A DNA stretch of 43,703 nt from Tannerellaceae bacterium. Lineage in GTDB: Bacteria; Bacteroidota; Bacteroidia; Bacteroidales; Tannerellaceae. The number at the start of each line of letters is the position of its first letter. Position 1 is the first letter of the stretch. The DNA lies in contig JAISXD010000008.1 in assembly GCA_031270665.1 (NCBI GenBank), forward strand, positions 1 through 43,703, written 5' to 3'. Shown piece after piece: positions 24,609-33,342 of the stretch. Made by a program: the position numbers and the translations under genes. The notes under the pieces were generated by a model. It saw nothing but the letters and a program-made list of their open reading frames with translations, ran no database searches and had not been told where the DNA came from.

Positions 24609-25634
24609 CTATGTGGTGCGCCAGCCTTGCGCCACCAACTTTACTTCGCCGCCGTCCCGCCCTACCATATAGGCGCCCAGACCGGGTCTGGTGATATGGC
24701 CTATGATATGTACGCCCTTGACGGCGTCTATCCGTTCGTGCATACCCAGGGGGACGGTGAACAGCAGTTCGTAATCTTCGCCGCCATTGAGGGCGGCCGT
24801 CGTTAAGTTCATGTCGAACTGCCCGGCCATTGCGGCGGTCTGGAAGTCGATAGGGAGGCGTTCTTCGTAGATGCGGCAGCCTGCGGCGCTTTCCCTGGCG
24901 ATGTGCAGCAGCTCGGAGGCCAGGCCGTCTGATATGTCAATCATGGCCGTGGGGACTATGCCGGCTTCGTGGAGCATCTGTACGACGTCTTTCCGCGCTT
25001 CGGGCTTGAGCTGCCTTTCGAGCAGGTATTCCTTTCCGCCGAAATCGGGCGTAAAGTCTGCATCGCCCGTGAAGGCCTGCTTTTCGCGTTCCAGCAATTG
25101 CAGGCCCATGTAGGCGGCGCCCAGGTCGCCCGATACGCAAATCAGGTCGGTATCCTTCGCCCCGCTGCGGTAGACGATTTTATCCTTTTCGCCCTCGCCG
25201 ATACAGGTAATACTGATGGTAAGGCCGGTAAGGGAAGGGGAGGTGTCGCCCCCCACGATATCTACCCCGTAGACAGAACAGGCCAGTTGCAGCCCGCCGT
25301 ATAGTTCGTCCAGGTCTTCCACGCCGAAACGTTTGGATACGCCGATGGATACGGTGATTTGTTTCGGCCTCCCGTTCATGGCGTAGATGTCGGAAAAGTT
25401 CACTACGGCCGCTTTGTAGCCCAGGTGTTTCAGCGGCACGTAAGACAGGTCGAAATGGATGCCTTCGAGCAGCAAATCGGTAGTAACCAGCGCCAGGCAG
25501 TTTTGGTAATCCAGCACGGCGGCATCGTCGCCTATGCCCTTGAGCGAACGTTTGTCCGTTAAGGTTATTTTTTCGGCGAGGTGGTCAATCAGTCCGAACT
25601 CGCCCAGGGTGGCTATCGCTGTTTTTTGGGTCAT
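24609..25634 (-). CDS. thiL: Thiamine-monophosphate kinase
   Basis: The 341-residue enzyme phosphorylates thiamine-P to thiamine diphosphate. Characteristic pieces are the N-terminal IGDDAAVLDY, TTDLLLEGIHFDLSYVPLKHLGYKA, the nucleotide-binding VGGDTSPS, and ISDGLASELLHIA followed by LNGGEDYELLFTVP. The length is normal. It is the last gene of the GT2-DUF4922-sppA-lpxK-thiL run, 5 bp after lpxK. Confidence 0.93.
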   Translation of the reverse strand: MTQKTAIATLGEFGLIDHLAEKITLTDKRSLKGIGDDAAVLDYQNCLALVTTDLLLEGIHFDLSYVPLKHLGYKAAVVNFSDIYAMNGRPKQITVSIGVSKRFGVEDLDELYGGLQLACSVYGVDIVGGDTSPSLTGLTISITCIGEGEKDKIVYRSGAKDTDLICVSGDLGAAYMGLQLLEREKQAFTGDADFTPDFGGKEYLLERQLKPEARKDVVQMLHEAGIVPTAMIDISDGLASELLHIARESAAGCRIYEERLPIDFQTAAMAGQFDMNLTTAALNGGEDYELLFTVPLGMHERIDAVKGVHIIGHITRPGLGAYMVGRDGGEVKLVAQGWRTT

Positions 25635-25639
25635 ACGGT

Positions 25640-26743
25640 TTAACGGAGTATGCCGTTACGCTGAACGGTAACGATATGGTTTAACACTAATTTGTCGAAC
25701 GGCAGACCGTTTTCGGCCCGGAACTCCACGCCGATGGGCAGGTAATACATCGCTCCTCTCCATTCGTCCGGTATTGCCGGGTTTTTCAGCAGCCGGGCTG
25801 CGTCCTTTTCTGTTGTCAGGATATATTTATCAGGCGATTGCATCCGGTTGAACGCCTCACTTATCTTCCGTATATCCTGCCGGGTGTACCGGTGATGGTC
25901 CGGATATACCATCGGCGTCACCCGGTCTGTATGCCTCTTTACCTCTTCTATGAACCGCTCCGGCGCGGCTATCCCCGCCAGCAGCAACACCTCGTCGGCC
26001 TCCTGTATGCGGCTCTTGGCGGGCATGGCGGAAGCGCCCGGAAACAGCGGCTCCGGACTGCCGTACGTAATATAGGTAAAATAGAGCTCCTGATGCGCCA
26101 GCAGCCCCATCTCGTCTGCAATGATACGGTAGTCTATCGGCTTGAGCCCCTCTGCGCACCGGGATACGATAACGACGTCTGCCCGCCGTATCCCTGTCAC
26201 CGGCTCGCGCAGGCGGCCTACCGGCAACAGTTTGTCGCGATGCAGGAAGCGGTTGTAGTCCGTCAGCACGACAGACAGGGAAGGCGTAACGTAGCGGTGC
26301 TGGAAGGCGTCGTCGAGCAGGATAACGTCCGGCCGTTCACGTTCGGGCAGACCTGTGAGGTTGCATATCCCCCGTCGGCGGTCGCTGTCTACGGCTACCA
26401 GTATGCCGGTAAATTTGCGTTTTATCTGGAAAGACTCGTCTCCGATAGCCTGGCAGTCGCTTTCGTTGCCGGCCAGTACATACCCTTTTGTCTTCCGCTT
26501 GTAGCCGCGGCTCAATACGGCCACCTTATACCTGTCTTTGAGCAACCGTATGAGGTATTCCACGTGAGGCGTTTTGCCCGTTCCCCCTGCCGCCAGGTTG
26601 CCTACGCTGATCAGGGGGACGGCAAATTCTTCCGAGGGCAGTATCCCCCAGTCGAACAGTTGGTTGCGCAGCCTTACTCCCATCCCGTAAAGCAGTGCCA
26701 GGGGAGCGAGCCAGTAGTTCAGTTTAAAATTATCTCCCGCCAT
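25640..26743 (-). CDS. lpxK: Tetraacyldisaccharide 4'-kinase
   Basis: The 367-residue inner-membrane enzyme adds the 4'-phosphate of lipid A. A short N-terminal hydrophobic region (LNYWLAPLALLYGMGVRLRN) precedes the P-loop VGNLAAGGTGKTPHVEYL. Later come VAVLSRGYKRKTKGYVL, the GDESFQIKRKF region, the DDAFQHR motif and the C-terminal TTEKDAARL. The start at ATG 26743 (MAGDNFKLNYW) lies 4 bp after the sppA stop; an upstream start would overlap sppA and add residues unlike the family. Confidence 0.93.
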   Translation of the reverse strand: MAGDNFKLNYWLAPLALLYGMGVRLRNQLFDWGILPSEEFAVPLISVGNLAAGGTGKTPHVEYLIRLLKDRYKVAVLSRGYKRKTKGYVLAGNESDCQAIGDESFQIKRKFTGILVAVDSDRRRGICNLTGLPERERPDVILLDDAFQHRYVTPSLSVVLTDYNRFLHRDKLLPVGRLREPVTGIRRADVVIVSRCAEGLKPIDYRIIADEMGLLAHQELYFTYITYGSPEPLFPGASAMPAKSRIQEADEVLLLAGIAAPERFIEEVKRHTDRVTPMVYPDHHRYTRQDIRKISEAFNRMQSPDKYILTTEKDAARLLKNPAIPDEWRGAMYYLPIGVEFRAENGLPFDKLVLNHIVTVQRNGILR

Positions 26744-26747
26744 CGCA

Positions 26748-28514
26748 TTATAAAGGTTCAATGTCGTATGGCATCCTGGCAAGGATACCCCTGGCCGAGC
26801 GGATGTCGTGCAGCTTTTTCACCTGTTCGAACTCTTCGCCCAGCATATGTTTTACGATAGACAGCCTGAGGTTGTCTAATTGCTTTTCCAGTAAGCCGGT
26901 AAGGAAATCTTTCGAACCTGATACGTGCGTTACGGAATAGTCGGTGGTCCCGCTTAATTCGGCTGCCGCTTCTATCGCCCTGTCCAGTCCGCCCAGTTCG
27001 TCTACCAGCCCGCGTTCGAGTGCCTGTTCGCCCGTCCATACGCGGCCCTGTCCTATCCTGTCTACTTCTTCACGGGTCATCCCCCTGCCTTCTGCGCACC
27101 GGCTCAGGAAGGTGTCGTAGCCCTGTTCTATGTGCGACTGGATGAGCGCCTTTTCGTCTTCGCGCATCGGGCGCGCCAGGCTGCCAATGTCGCCAAAATG
27201 ATTGGTCTTTACCACGTCGGTCGTTACGTCCAGCATTTTATACAGGCCGCTCGCATTGGGAAACATGCCGAATATGCCTATCGAACCGGTTACCGTATTC
27301 CTTTCGGCAATAATCCTGCTGGCCGCGCATGAGATATAATACCCGCCCGAGGCCGCCACATCCCCCATCGATACGACGAGGGGCTTGGCCTCTTTCATCC
27401 GTGCGACTTCATGCCATATCTGGTCTGAAACAAAAGCGCTTCCCCCCGGTGAATTTACGCGCAGCACAACGGCTTTTACCTCGTCGTCCCGGTATAGCTT
27501 ATGGAGTTCGTCGGCCATCCTTTCGGTAATGGTGGGCGCGCTGTTGTAAGGAGAGGCGGCCGCTTGGGGCATAATCGATCCTTCGGCATACAGTACGGCT
27601 ATCTTGTCCGCTTTCTTTTTAATGCTTTCTTTTACGTTCCGCAGCTTGTCCACGCCGGTAGTTTTCAGTTTGTCGTCCGTTTGGCCGGCCAATTCCTTTA
27701 CATACGCATCCACGTCTATCTTGTAGCCAAGCTCGTCTACCAGACCGTATGTAACGGCATTCCCGGCGGCCGAGAGACTCATTCCCTCGTCGGCAAAGCG
27801 GTTCACCTCGTTAGCAGACAGTTTCCGGGCCCCGGCAATGCCTTCGCAGATATTTCCCCATATGCTATTCATATAGGAGGTGATCTGTTCTCTGTTTTCG
27901 TCGCTTAATTTATCAAGCATAAACGGTTCTACATACCCCTTGTAGGTACCTACTTTAAAGATTTGCATCTCGATACCCGCCTTTTTCAGGATACCTTTAT
28001 AGAAGGTGGTTTGCGAAGCGAAGCCCAACAGGTATACCGCTCCCTGCGGGTTGAGGAATACCTTGTCGGCCACCGAGCTCAGGTAATAGCCTCCCTGCAT
28101 ATAGTTGTCTGCATAGGCAACGACAAACTTGCCGCTTTCCTTAAAGTCGAGGAGCGCCCTCCGGACGGCGTCTATACTGGCTGTTCCCGCACTGAAGGCG
28201 CCCGATTCGATATAGATACCCTTTATATTGGGTTCGTTCTTTGCCGCCCTGATTGATTGGAGTATATCTTTCAGAGAAAGCTGGGTGGCCGTTTCGCCCA
28301 GTAAGACAGCGAACGGGTTGTCTTCGGCATTGTCTGCCAGGGAGCCGTTCAGGGCTAATTTGAATACCGTATTGGCCGGCGGCGTGTAGGCCGGCCGGCT
28401 ACTGATACTTGCCGCCATGCCGATTAAAACGAATGTGCCCGTCAGCACAAGTACGCCTGTCGCCACAAGCATCCCCAACGTTGAAGCGAACATCATTTTA
28501 AAAAATTGTTTCAT
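26748..28514 (-). CDS. sppA: Signal peptide peptidase SppA, 67-kDa type
   Basis: A 588-residue membrane-anchored serine protease that degrades cleaved signal peptides. There is one N-terminal membrane segment (residues about 7-35), then tandem crotonase-like domains. The general-base lysine region is YADNYMQGGYYLSSVADKVFLNP in the first domain; the nucleophile serine lies in SMGDVAASGGYYIS in the second, preceded by RVNSPGGSAFVSDQIW. The start at ATG 28514 (MKQFFKMMFAS) matches the usual membrane anchor. It has its own -7 box at 28586-28593. Confidence 0.92.
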   Translation of the reverse strand: MKQFFKMMFASTLGMLVATGVLVLTGTFVLIGMAASISSRPAYTPPANTVFKLALNGSLADNAEDNPFAVLLGETATQLSLKDILQSIRAAKNEPNIKGIYIESGAFSAGTASIDAVRRALLDFKESGKFVVAYADNYMQGGYYLSSVADKVFLNPQGAVYLLGFASQTTFYKGILKKAGIEMQIFKVGTYKGYVEPFMLDKLSDENREQITSYMNSIWGNICEGIAGARKLSANEVNRFADEGMSLSAAGNAVTYGLVDELGYKIDVDAYVKELAGQTDDKLKTTGVDKLRNVKESIKKKADKIAVLYAEGSIMPQAAASPYNSAPTITERMADELHKLYRDDEVKAVVLRVNSPGGSAFVSDQIWHEVARMKEAKPLVVSMGDVAASGGYYISCAASRIIAERNTVTGSIGIFGMFPNASGLYKMLDVTTDVVKTNHFGDIGSLARPMREDEKALIQSHIEQGYDTFLSRCAEGRGMTREEVDRIGQGRVWTGEQALERGLVDELGGLDRAIEAAAELSGTTDYSVTHVSGSKDFLTGLLEKQLDNLRLSIVKHMLGEEFEQVKKLHDIRSARGILARMPYDIEPL

Positions 28515-28566
28515 TTCTTTCAAATTATTAGTTACAGTTAAAAGCCAAATACCTTCTATTCGTCTT

Positions 28567-28613
28567 GTAATATACAATAATGATGCAAACTTACGATAAT
28601 ATTTGTATATTAC
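28567..28613 (-). promoter_or_regulatory. sppA promoter centred in a 10-bp inverted repeat
   Basis: On the minus strand TAAGTTTG (28593-28586) matches TAnnTTTG. It lies at the exact centre of inverted copies of GTAATATACA (28567-28576 and, inverted, 28604-28613). The right arm overlaps the stop codon of the DUF4922 gene. The repeat may be an operator or a hairpin ending the upstream message. Confidence 0.45.
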
Positions 28614-29545
28614 ACTACTTTAATATACGTTAATTCGTCGTCATCAAAACACACCTGGCTATAGATGCTGCGGAGCAGGCGGGGGGTTGCCTTCCTGAAA
28701 TCCTCTTCGCGCGAAGTAATAAACACGCCCCCTATATCGGCCGCTCCCGGGCTTGAGAGGAACTGTTCCTCCCCTACGGCAAAATACTGTGAAGGGCGGT
28801 GTCTCTTCCGGGGAATCACTTTCAGTATCCATTGCCCCTTGTCGTAATTACAGAAGATATTCATCATCGGCTCCGCTTCTCCGGCGGGGGTATCCTGCGC
28901 AGCGCATAGCTGTGCAAAGAAGCGTAACGCTTCTTCCTTGTTGCCCGAGGCGATAACCCATCCGTTCCGCAGGTACCTGTTGAGCAGGTACAGCCCGGCG
29001 TCTGTTCCCTCACGGATTCGTTTTGTTCGGGAGATATCCAGCGTATCAATCGGCATGTAATTCTTCACCGCAAGCTGAAAGTGCATATGGTCGGGGGCCG
29101 ACGCCCCGCTTTGCGGCCCGTTATAGAATACGGTATACGCATCCAGCGCTTCTGCCAGGGAGAGCATATCCCCCAGGCGTCCCACGATGGTCTGCTCCGT
29201 ATGCTGCCGGGCGGATACGGTAAAATGTTGCGGGAATATAGGAAAAGGATTACACAGAATCAGGTAATCTTCTCCAAACGGCACAGAGGCCTGTTCGGCC
29301 GGCCGGTTGCCGCAGCAAAGGAAGCATTTCCTTTCCCGTATGGACCGGGCGTCTGTCTTCGCTCCCGACGAAACGATACGCGACGGGTTGAACTGTACGG
29401 TAACAGGCAGCCCGTCAATCTCTACTGTTTTGATTCGCACCTGCTTAAACAGTTCGTAATTGTCTCTGAGCAACGGCCACGATTTTACCTGCCCTGCAAG
29501 CAGTTCGTCCAGTTGCCTTGCTTCAACATTCTTTTCCTGCGGCAT
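28610..29545 (-). CDS. DUF4922 protein (HIT/GalT-like nucleotidyltransferase fold)
   Basis: The 311-residue cytoplasmic protein contains CFLCCGNRPAEQ (a possible zinc site), FPIFPQHFTVSARQHTEQTI, and YNGPQSGASAPDHMHFQ. The last resembles the histidine-rich catalytic loop of HIT/GalT-type phosphorylases and transferases (H-x-H-x-Q). The C-terminal part ends GAADIGGVFITSREEDF. DUF4922 proteins are common in Bacteroidota with unknown substrate; a sugar-nucleotide or dinucleotide phosphorylase role is inferred. The start overlaps the end of the GT2 gene by 23 bp. Confidence 0.8.
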   Translation of the reverse strand: MPQEKNVEARQLDELLAGQVKSWPLLRDNYELFKQVRIKTVEIDGLPVTVQFNPSRIVSSGAKTDARSIRERKCFLCCGNRPAEQASVPFGEDYLILCNPFPIFPQHFTVSARQHTEQTIVGRLGDMLSLAEALDAYTVFYNGPQSGASAPDHMHFQLAVKNYMPIDTLDISRTKRIREGTDAGLYLLNRYLRNGWVIASGNKEEALRFFAQLCAAQDTPAGEAEPMMNIFCNYDKGQWILKVIPRKRHRPSQYFAVGEEQFLSSPGAADIGGVFITSREEDFRKATPRLLRSIYSQVCFDDDELTYIKVV

Positions 29546-30995
29546 GATTGGCTTTTATCCGGGCTTCCAGTTCCCAGGTTCTGATTTTATCTTTATAGGT
29601 ATTGTGGCGGTTTATTCCCGTTACATCCAGCGACGCATCGGAATTATCGTCCCAGCGGCGGCAAAGGTACAACACATCATAGATACGCCCTATCCGGTAT
29701 TCGCGGCTGATACGCAGCCCCAGCGCATAGTCTTCGCCGTAACTGGTATTGGGTAGTTTGATCTTCCTCAACAGGGGCGTATAGAAAGCCCTTGGCGCCC
29801 CAAGCCCGTTGATGCGCAAGGCATTGTTGCGCCCGTTATCCGGCGTCCATTCCTTATGGTCTATAACGCCCGGCGGTATCGTTTCCATCTCAAAGTCGGT
29901 CATCCGGTAGGTTCCTACCACCATGCCGCATTGCTGTTCGCCGAAAGCGTCTACTATCTTCTGCAAGGTATCTTCGCCGCTGTATACGTCGTCGCTGTCA
30001 AGCTGTACGGCAAACTTTCCGCATGCCCGGTGGTGCACGCCCAGGTTCCAACATCCCCCGATACCCAGCCCCTTCCGTTCGGGACGGATGTGGATAATCC
30101 GTTTGTCGGCAAATGATTCTATTATCCCGGATGTTCCATCCGTAGAATGATTGTCTACAATAATCAGGTTGAAAGGAAAAGACGTCCGTTGCTTCAATAC
30201 CGACCCTATAGCGTCTGCAATCGTACGGACCCTGTTCAGTACCGGAATGATAACCGATGCTTCCGTCTGGAAGGTTTCTTCGTCGAAATCAATTGTTTTA
30301 AATACAGGCGCAAGGAATCCGCCCGTTTGCTTCAGGTGTTCGGTGCAGGCCTTCTCCATTTCTATCTGTACGTCCCGGTTTTTAGGGTCTACATAATCGA
30401 ACTGCTTCTCGCCCGATTGCCGTGTATCTGTTTCTACTTCCGTATACAGGTATTCGTTGATATGCACCAAAGGGGCTTGCCGCGATACCCTCAGCCGCAG
30501 GTCATACAATCCCGCATACCGGTAATCCGCCGGCATGGAAGCAACCGCCTCCTTCAAAGCGGCGCTCCTGTAAAGCAAAAGAGACCCGAAGTTGAAATCA
30601 TCCCGCAAACTCCCTTTCTGGTAATCAATTACAGGATGAGGCGTCAGCCTCCCCTCTTTTAATTCATAATAATCGGCATACGCCATCCCGGCCGCAGTAT
30701 CGTCGGCAATCCCCGTCATACGCTCCAAAGCAAACATACCCGGCTCCAGCGCCTCCCGTTTGGTATAAATAAGCGTATAATCCGTAGTTGCTCCGGCCGC
30801 TATCTCTCTCATCGTACGGGCGCTCCATACATCTTCCGTAAGGAGCATAAAGCAACCGGGAATAGCAACCGCATGCGGATTGTCAGTCATCAGATAGACA
30901 GCATTCGCCATCCCGGATTCATTCAAAGCAGCCACCGTCCGGCGCGTACGCTCCACCTCCCCGTAAGGAATAAAACAGTTGATACGTTTCATCAT
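29523..30995 (-). CDS. Family 2 glycosyltransferase with N-terminal extension
   Basis: The 490-residue protein. The second half is a GT-A domain: ASVIIPVLNRVRTIADAIGSVLKQ, LIIVDNHSTDGT, then the metal-binding VQLDSDDVY. The first ~240 residues (MKRINCFIPYGEVERTRRTV...) look like a second, divergent GT-like domain with YADYYELK. The start is ATG 30995 or 30992; an upstream reading to 31082 crosses the promoter. It probably builds a surface glycan; the acceptor is unknown. It heads the operon that continues to thiL. Confidence 0.88.
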   Translation of the reverse strand: MMKRINCFIPYGEVERTRRTVAALNESGMANAVYLMTDNPHAVAIPGCFMLLTEDVWSARTMREIAAGATTDYTLIYTKREALEPGMFALERMTGIADDTAAGMAYADYYELKEGRLTPHPVIDYQKGSLRDDFNFGSLLLYRSAALKEAVASMPADYRYAGLYDLRLRVSRQAPLVHINEYLYTEVETDTRQSGEKQFDYVDPKNRDVQIEMEKACTEHLKQTGGFLAPVFKTIDFDEETFQTEASVIIPVLNRVRTIADAIGSVLKQRTSFPFNLIIVDNHSTDGTSGIIESFADKRIIHIRPERKGLGIGGCWNLGVHHRACGKFAVQLDSDDVYSGEDTLQKIVDAFGEQQCGMVVGTYRMTDFEMETIPPGVIDHKEWTPDNGRNNALRINGLGAPRAFYTPLLRKIKLPNTSYGEDYALGLRISREYRIGRIYDVLYLCRRWDDNSDASLDVTGINRHNTYKDKIRTWELEARIKANHAAGKEC

Positions 30996-31001
30996 TGTTT
31001 T

Positions 31002-31030
31002 TAGTTGCAAAAATTTTAGTTGCAAATGTA
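31002..31030 (-). promoter_or_regulatory. Promoter of the GT2-thiL operon with direct repeats
   Basis: On the minus strand TACATTTG (31030-31023) matches TAnnTTTG. On the plus strand TAGTTGCAAA occurs twice, at 31002-31011 and 31017-31026, 15 bp apart, covering the start region. Confidence 0.5.
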
Positions 31031-31100
31031 TTGAAAAACGGATTACCTGGAAACAACTCAACGGAAAAGAAATCCGCCCCATGAGATGAAGCGAAAGAGG

Positions 31101-31388
31101 CTAAGGTTCGATCCCCAGGATGAGGAGTGGCACAGGTGGATTATTACGTCCGTGCCTCAATACGTTATACACTTCTCCTTCATAGTATGCAACTCCACTA
31201 CTCATTTGCGACTGCATTTTTTTTGTCGGTAAAATTTCAATACCCAAATTGATGATTCCTCCCGAATAAAAAAGTAAATGTTTGACAAACAAGTCGAATG
31301 CCACAAATGCGTATTTGCCGAATTGAATTTCCACGGCTATTCTTCGCCGTTCAGATGTGAATATTTTTGTGCTATTTTCATCGGTCAT
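31101..31388 (-). pseudogene. Type II restriction endonuclease (BglII-like), C-terminal fragment
   Basis: The 95-residue frame contains RIAVEIQFGKYAFVAFDLFVKHLLFYSGGIINLGIEILPTKKMQSQMSSG and ends with RNNPPVPLLILGIEP. This resembles the C-terminal part of BglII-type endonucleases, where the E-x-Q metal site lies in VE(V/I)QFGK. The N-terminal half is missing, so it is not expected to cut. Its ATG (ATGACC) overlaps the stop of the truncated methyltransferase frame, showing that a deletion has joined two formerly separate genes. Confidence 0.6.
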
Positions 31389-31885
31389 AATGTATCGGTT
31401 TTACCCGGATATTTGGAAGGTACTCTTACATTGTCGAGATTAAAGATATAATCATCCGTTTTGCTGAACCATAAAATGGTTTCGTAACGGCCGCTGAAAC
31501 GGTTACTTGCATGAAGTCCATGTCCGAAATGCCAGATAATCCGGTTTCGCAACTTCAGCCCATGCCGTTTAAAAATCTGATAATAATAAATATCAAGTGG
31601 AAAAACCTCTCCCTTATCCACAAAGTTTCCTACTTGCCAGCAAAGATTTCCCTTGTCCGAAAGTGTTCTTATAAGTTCCGAGATTATTTCTTCCTGTGTT
31701 TCAAGGTATTTTTCGATACTCATCTTAGTCTCGTATGATTTACCGACATTATACGGCGGAGAGGTTAAGACAAGGTCGAATTTATTGTTGTCCGTTCTTT
31801 TGAGTACCGACAAACAGTCTTCATTTTGTATTTCAATATGAAGTTCGGGACTAACGTATTCAAATAAAGTATCTTTTACTTGCAT
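31385..31885 (-). pseudogene. DNA methyltransferase (N4/N6 type), N-terminal fragment
   Basis: The 166-residue frame contains the catalytic motif LVLTSPPYNVGKSY, NLCWQVGNFVDKG, and KLRNRIIWHFGHGLHASNRFSGRYETILWF, all typical of type II N4/N6-cytosine/adenine methyltransferases. It ends soon after VPSKYPGK, where intact relatives continue with a target-recognition part and the SAM-binding FxGxG motif. It lacks that motif, so it is inactive. In a working pair this enzyme would protect the host from the neighbouring endonuclease. Confidence 0.75.
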
Positions 31886-31946
31886 GTCAATTAAATTATG
31901 CGGTAAAGATACTGTTTTTTTTGTTTCCTTAATTTTGGCAGGAACG

Positions 31947-32310
31947 CTATTTTATCAGCATAATCACCGGGTTGGATTCTTCGTTTAATGTGGCGGCTAT
32001 TTCTTTGAGGCGGCCTTTGAGCTTTCCTTTCCCGTAATCTTCAATCAGATCGGCAGCTTGTAAAGACAGGCAGGCTGCTATTTCGGGATTTATGACAGGG
32101 ATTGAGTTGTGGATATTTACGGGTCTTTTCCTCTTTGTCGTACATTAAATGAGTTGACGGGAACCACTCTTTACTCACGTCAACTTCTTTCTTTACCGCA
32201 TCCATGAAATAATAACGACCGGTAAAAAGACTTGGGAAAAGAGCTTCCGTAAACCAAGGAGGTAATTCCTTGAATTGTTCCGGGGGAAGACCGGTCAGCG
32301 AACGGAAGCC
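31947..32310 (-). pseudogene. Six-bladed beta-propeller protein (DUF5128/BF3886-like) remnant
   Basis: On the minus strand two frames together give the end of such a protein: LFPSLFTGRYYFMDAVKKEVDVSK and EWFPSTHLMYDKEEKTRK in one frame, then INPEIAACLSLQAADLIEDYGKGKLKGRLKEIAATLNEESNPVIMLIK in another, with a stop at 31949-31947. The last part matches the C-terminal helix and EESNPVLMLVK-like ending known from these lipoproteins. A frameshift near 32110 separates the pieces and the front is missing, replaced by repeat copy B. Confidence 0.5.
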
Positions 32311-32313
32311 GGG

Positions 32314-32904
32314 CCGTTTTTACAATATGCTCCTATCTGGGCTTATTGGCTGACAGATTTTAAGGAATTAGCGTTTTCAGGTGACGGGCGTTTTATGCGA
32401 ACAGGGTGGAATTGGAGGGCGATTTCGATTGTTTTCGTAATCAAATGAGGCTTTATTGACTGTTTGGCGAGAGGGTTTCAGCAAAACATGGCGGAGTCTT
32501 GAGGAAAAGATTATGATGCTTTTGCAAAAGCATTGTGATTTCTTTACAAAAACAGTACAATGGTTTGGTAAAGACATCACAATAAAAAATCGGAAGGCTC
32601 GAAAGCAACCGGAAAAATGGCTTTTAAAGGCTCGAAATGGAGCTAAAACAACTGTTTTTACCCGCTGTTTTTGTTGGGCAAACAGATGGCAAATGGCTGC
32701 TTTTTGCTTTGTTTTATACCTGTTCCGGATTGGTTGACGCACATATAGTCAATACTTCCTTTCTTTTCATGTTATTTTGTCAAAAGGCAAGCGCCAAATA
32801 CAGCGTGTTTTCAGGAGCAACCCCGGGTTGGGGAGTACAAATAAGCGAAACAAGGAGGGGTTAAAATATTAAAATGACAGAATGATAAAATAGCAAAATG
32901 ATAG
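32314..32904. repeat. Dispersed ~0.6 kb repeat, copy B
   Basis: This is the partner of 10044-10640 in the same orientation, diverged but colinear. The 18-bp palindrome ATGCTTTTGCAAAAGCAT is kept intact at 32516-32533. The right end is a degenerate version of the AAAATAGCAAAATGAC units. It begins exactly where the propeller-protein remnant ends. Confidence 0.75.
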
Positions 32905-33342
32905 AAGCGTTGGTTTTAATGATCTTCTTTTTACCGCTTTCTTCTTCTGTTCTGAATATATTTGCCTGTTCTTTCTATCGCTCTTTTCAACCTCAAAAAG
33001 ATAGGAGAACTACACAAAGATAACGCATTATTACTTTTTGATTCAACAAAATATTATTACCTTTATGACAGTAAAAAACAACAGCCTCAAGGACTTGGGG
33101 CGAAAGCCCCTTCTACGGTGTTACGGACACAAAATTAGCCGGATTTTCTCCTATTATTCCTACTCTTTTATTTTCAAATAGTTACAACTACCTTTTCTTC
33201 TCCCTGAATCGCTGTATTAACTTAACTCAATAATAAATAATCTTAATTAATTTAAAGAACATATATGAAATGCTTTGGATTGCCTACATTTACGCCGTAA
33301 TTAAAAATTAGTATCGTTTTTTATTAATAAAAAGTTTTTTGT
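32905..33342. other. AT-rich intergenic DNA with a GAAA-tetraloop hairpin
   Basis: I see no gene. A TATATTTG box lies at 32957-32964 without a clear gene behind it. GGGGC-GAAA-GCCCC at 33097-33110 would form a perfect stem with a GNRA loop. A promoter for the lipoprotein gene at 33343 is not clear; TACATTTA near 33286 is the closest match. Confidence 0.4.

Noticed and set aside
24043-24672. Long plus-strand frame through the 21-bp array
   Set aside because: The frame is open because the repeat unit is a multiple of three without stops; it overlaps both the methyltransferase start and the thiL end and shows no domain or ribosome-binding site.
25634-25640. Missing purine-nucleoside phosphorylase gene between lpxK and thiL
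   Set aside because: I recall such a gene there in some Bacteroidales, but I cannot verify this and gene order varies, so it is not reported as a finding.
25838-26860. 340-residue plus-strand frame opposite lpxK
   Set aside because: Shadow frame; lpxK on the other strand has all family motifs.
32898-33023. 41-residue frame with one hydrophobic segment
   Set aside because: It begins in the tail of the repeat, lacks a ribosome-binding site and resembles nothing I know.
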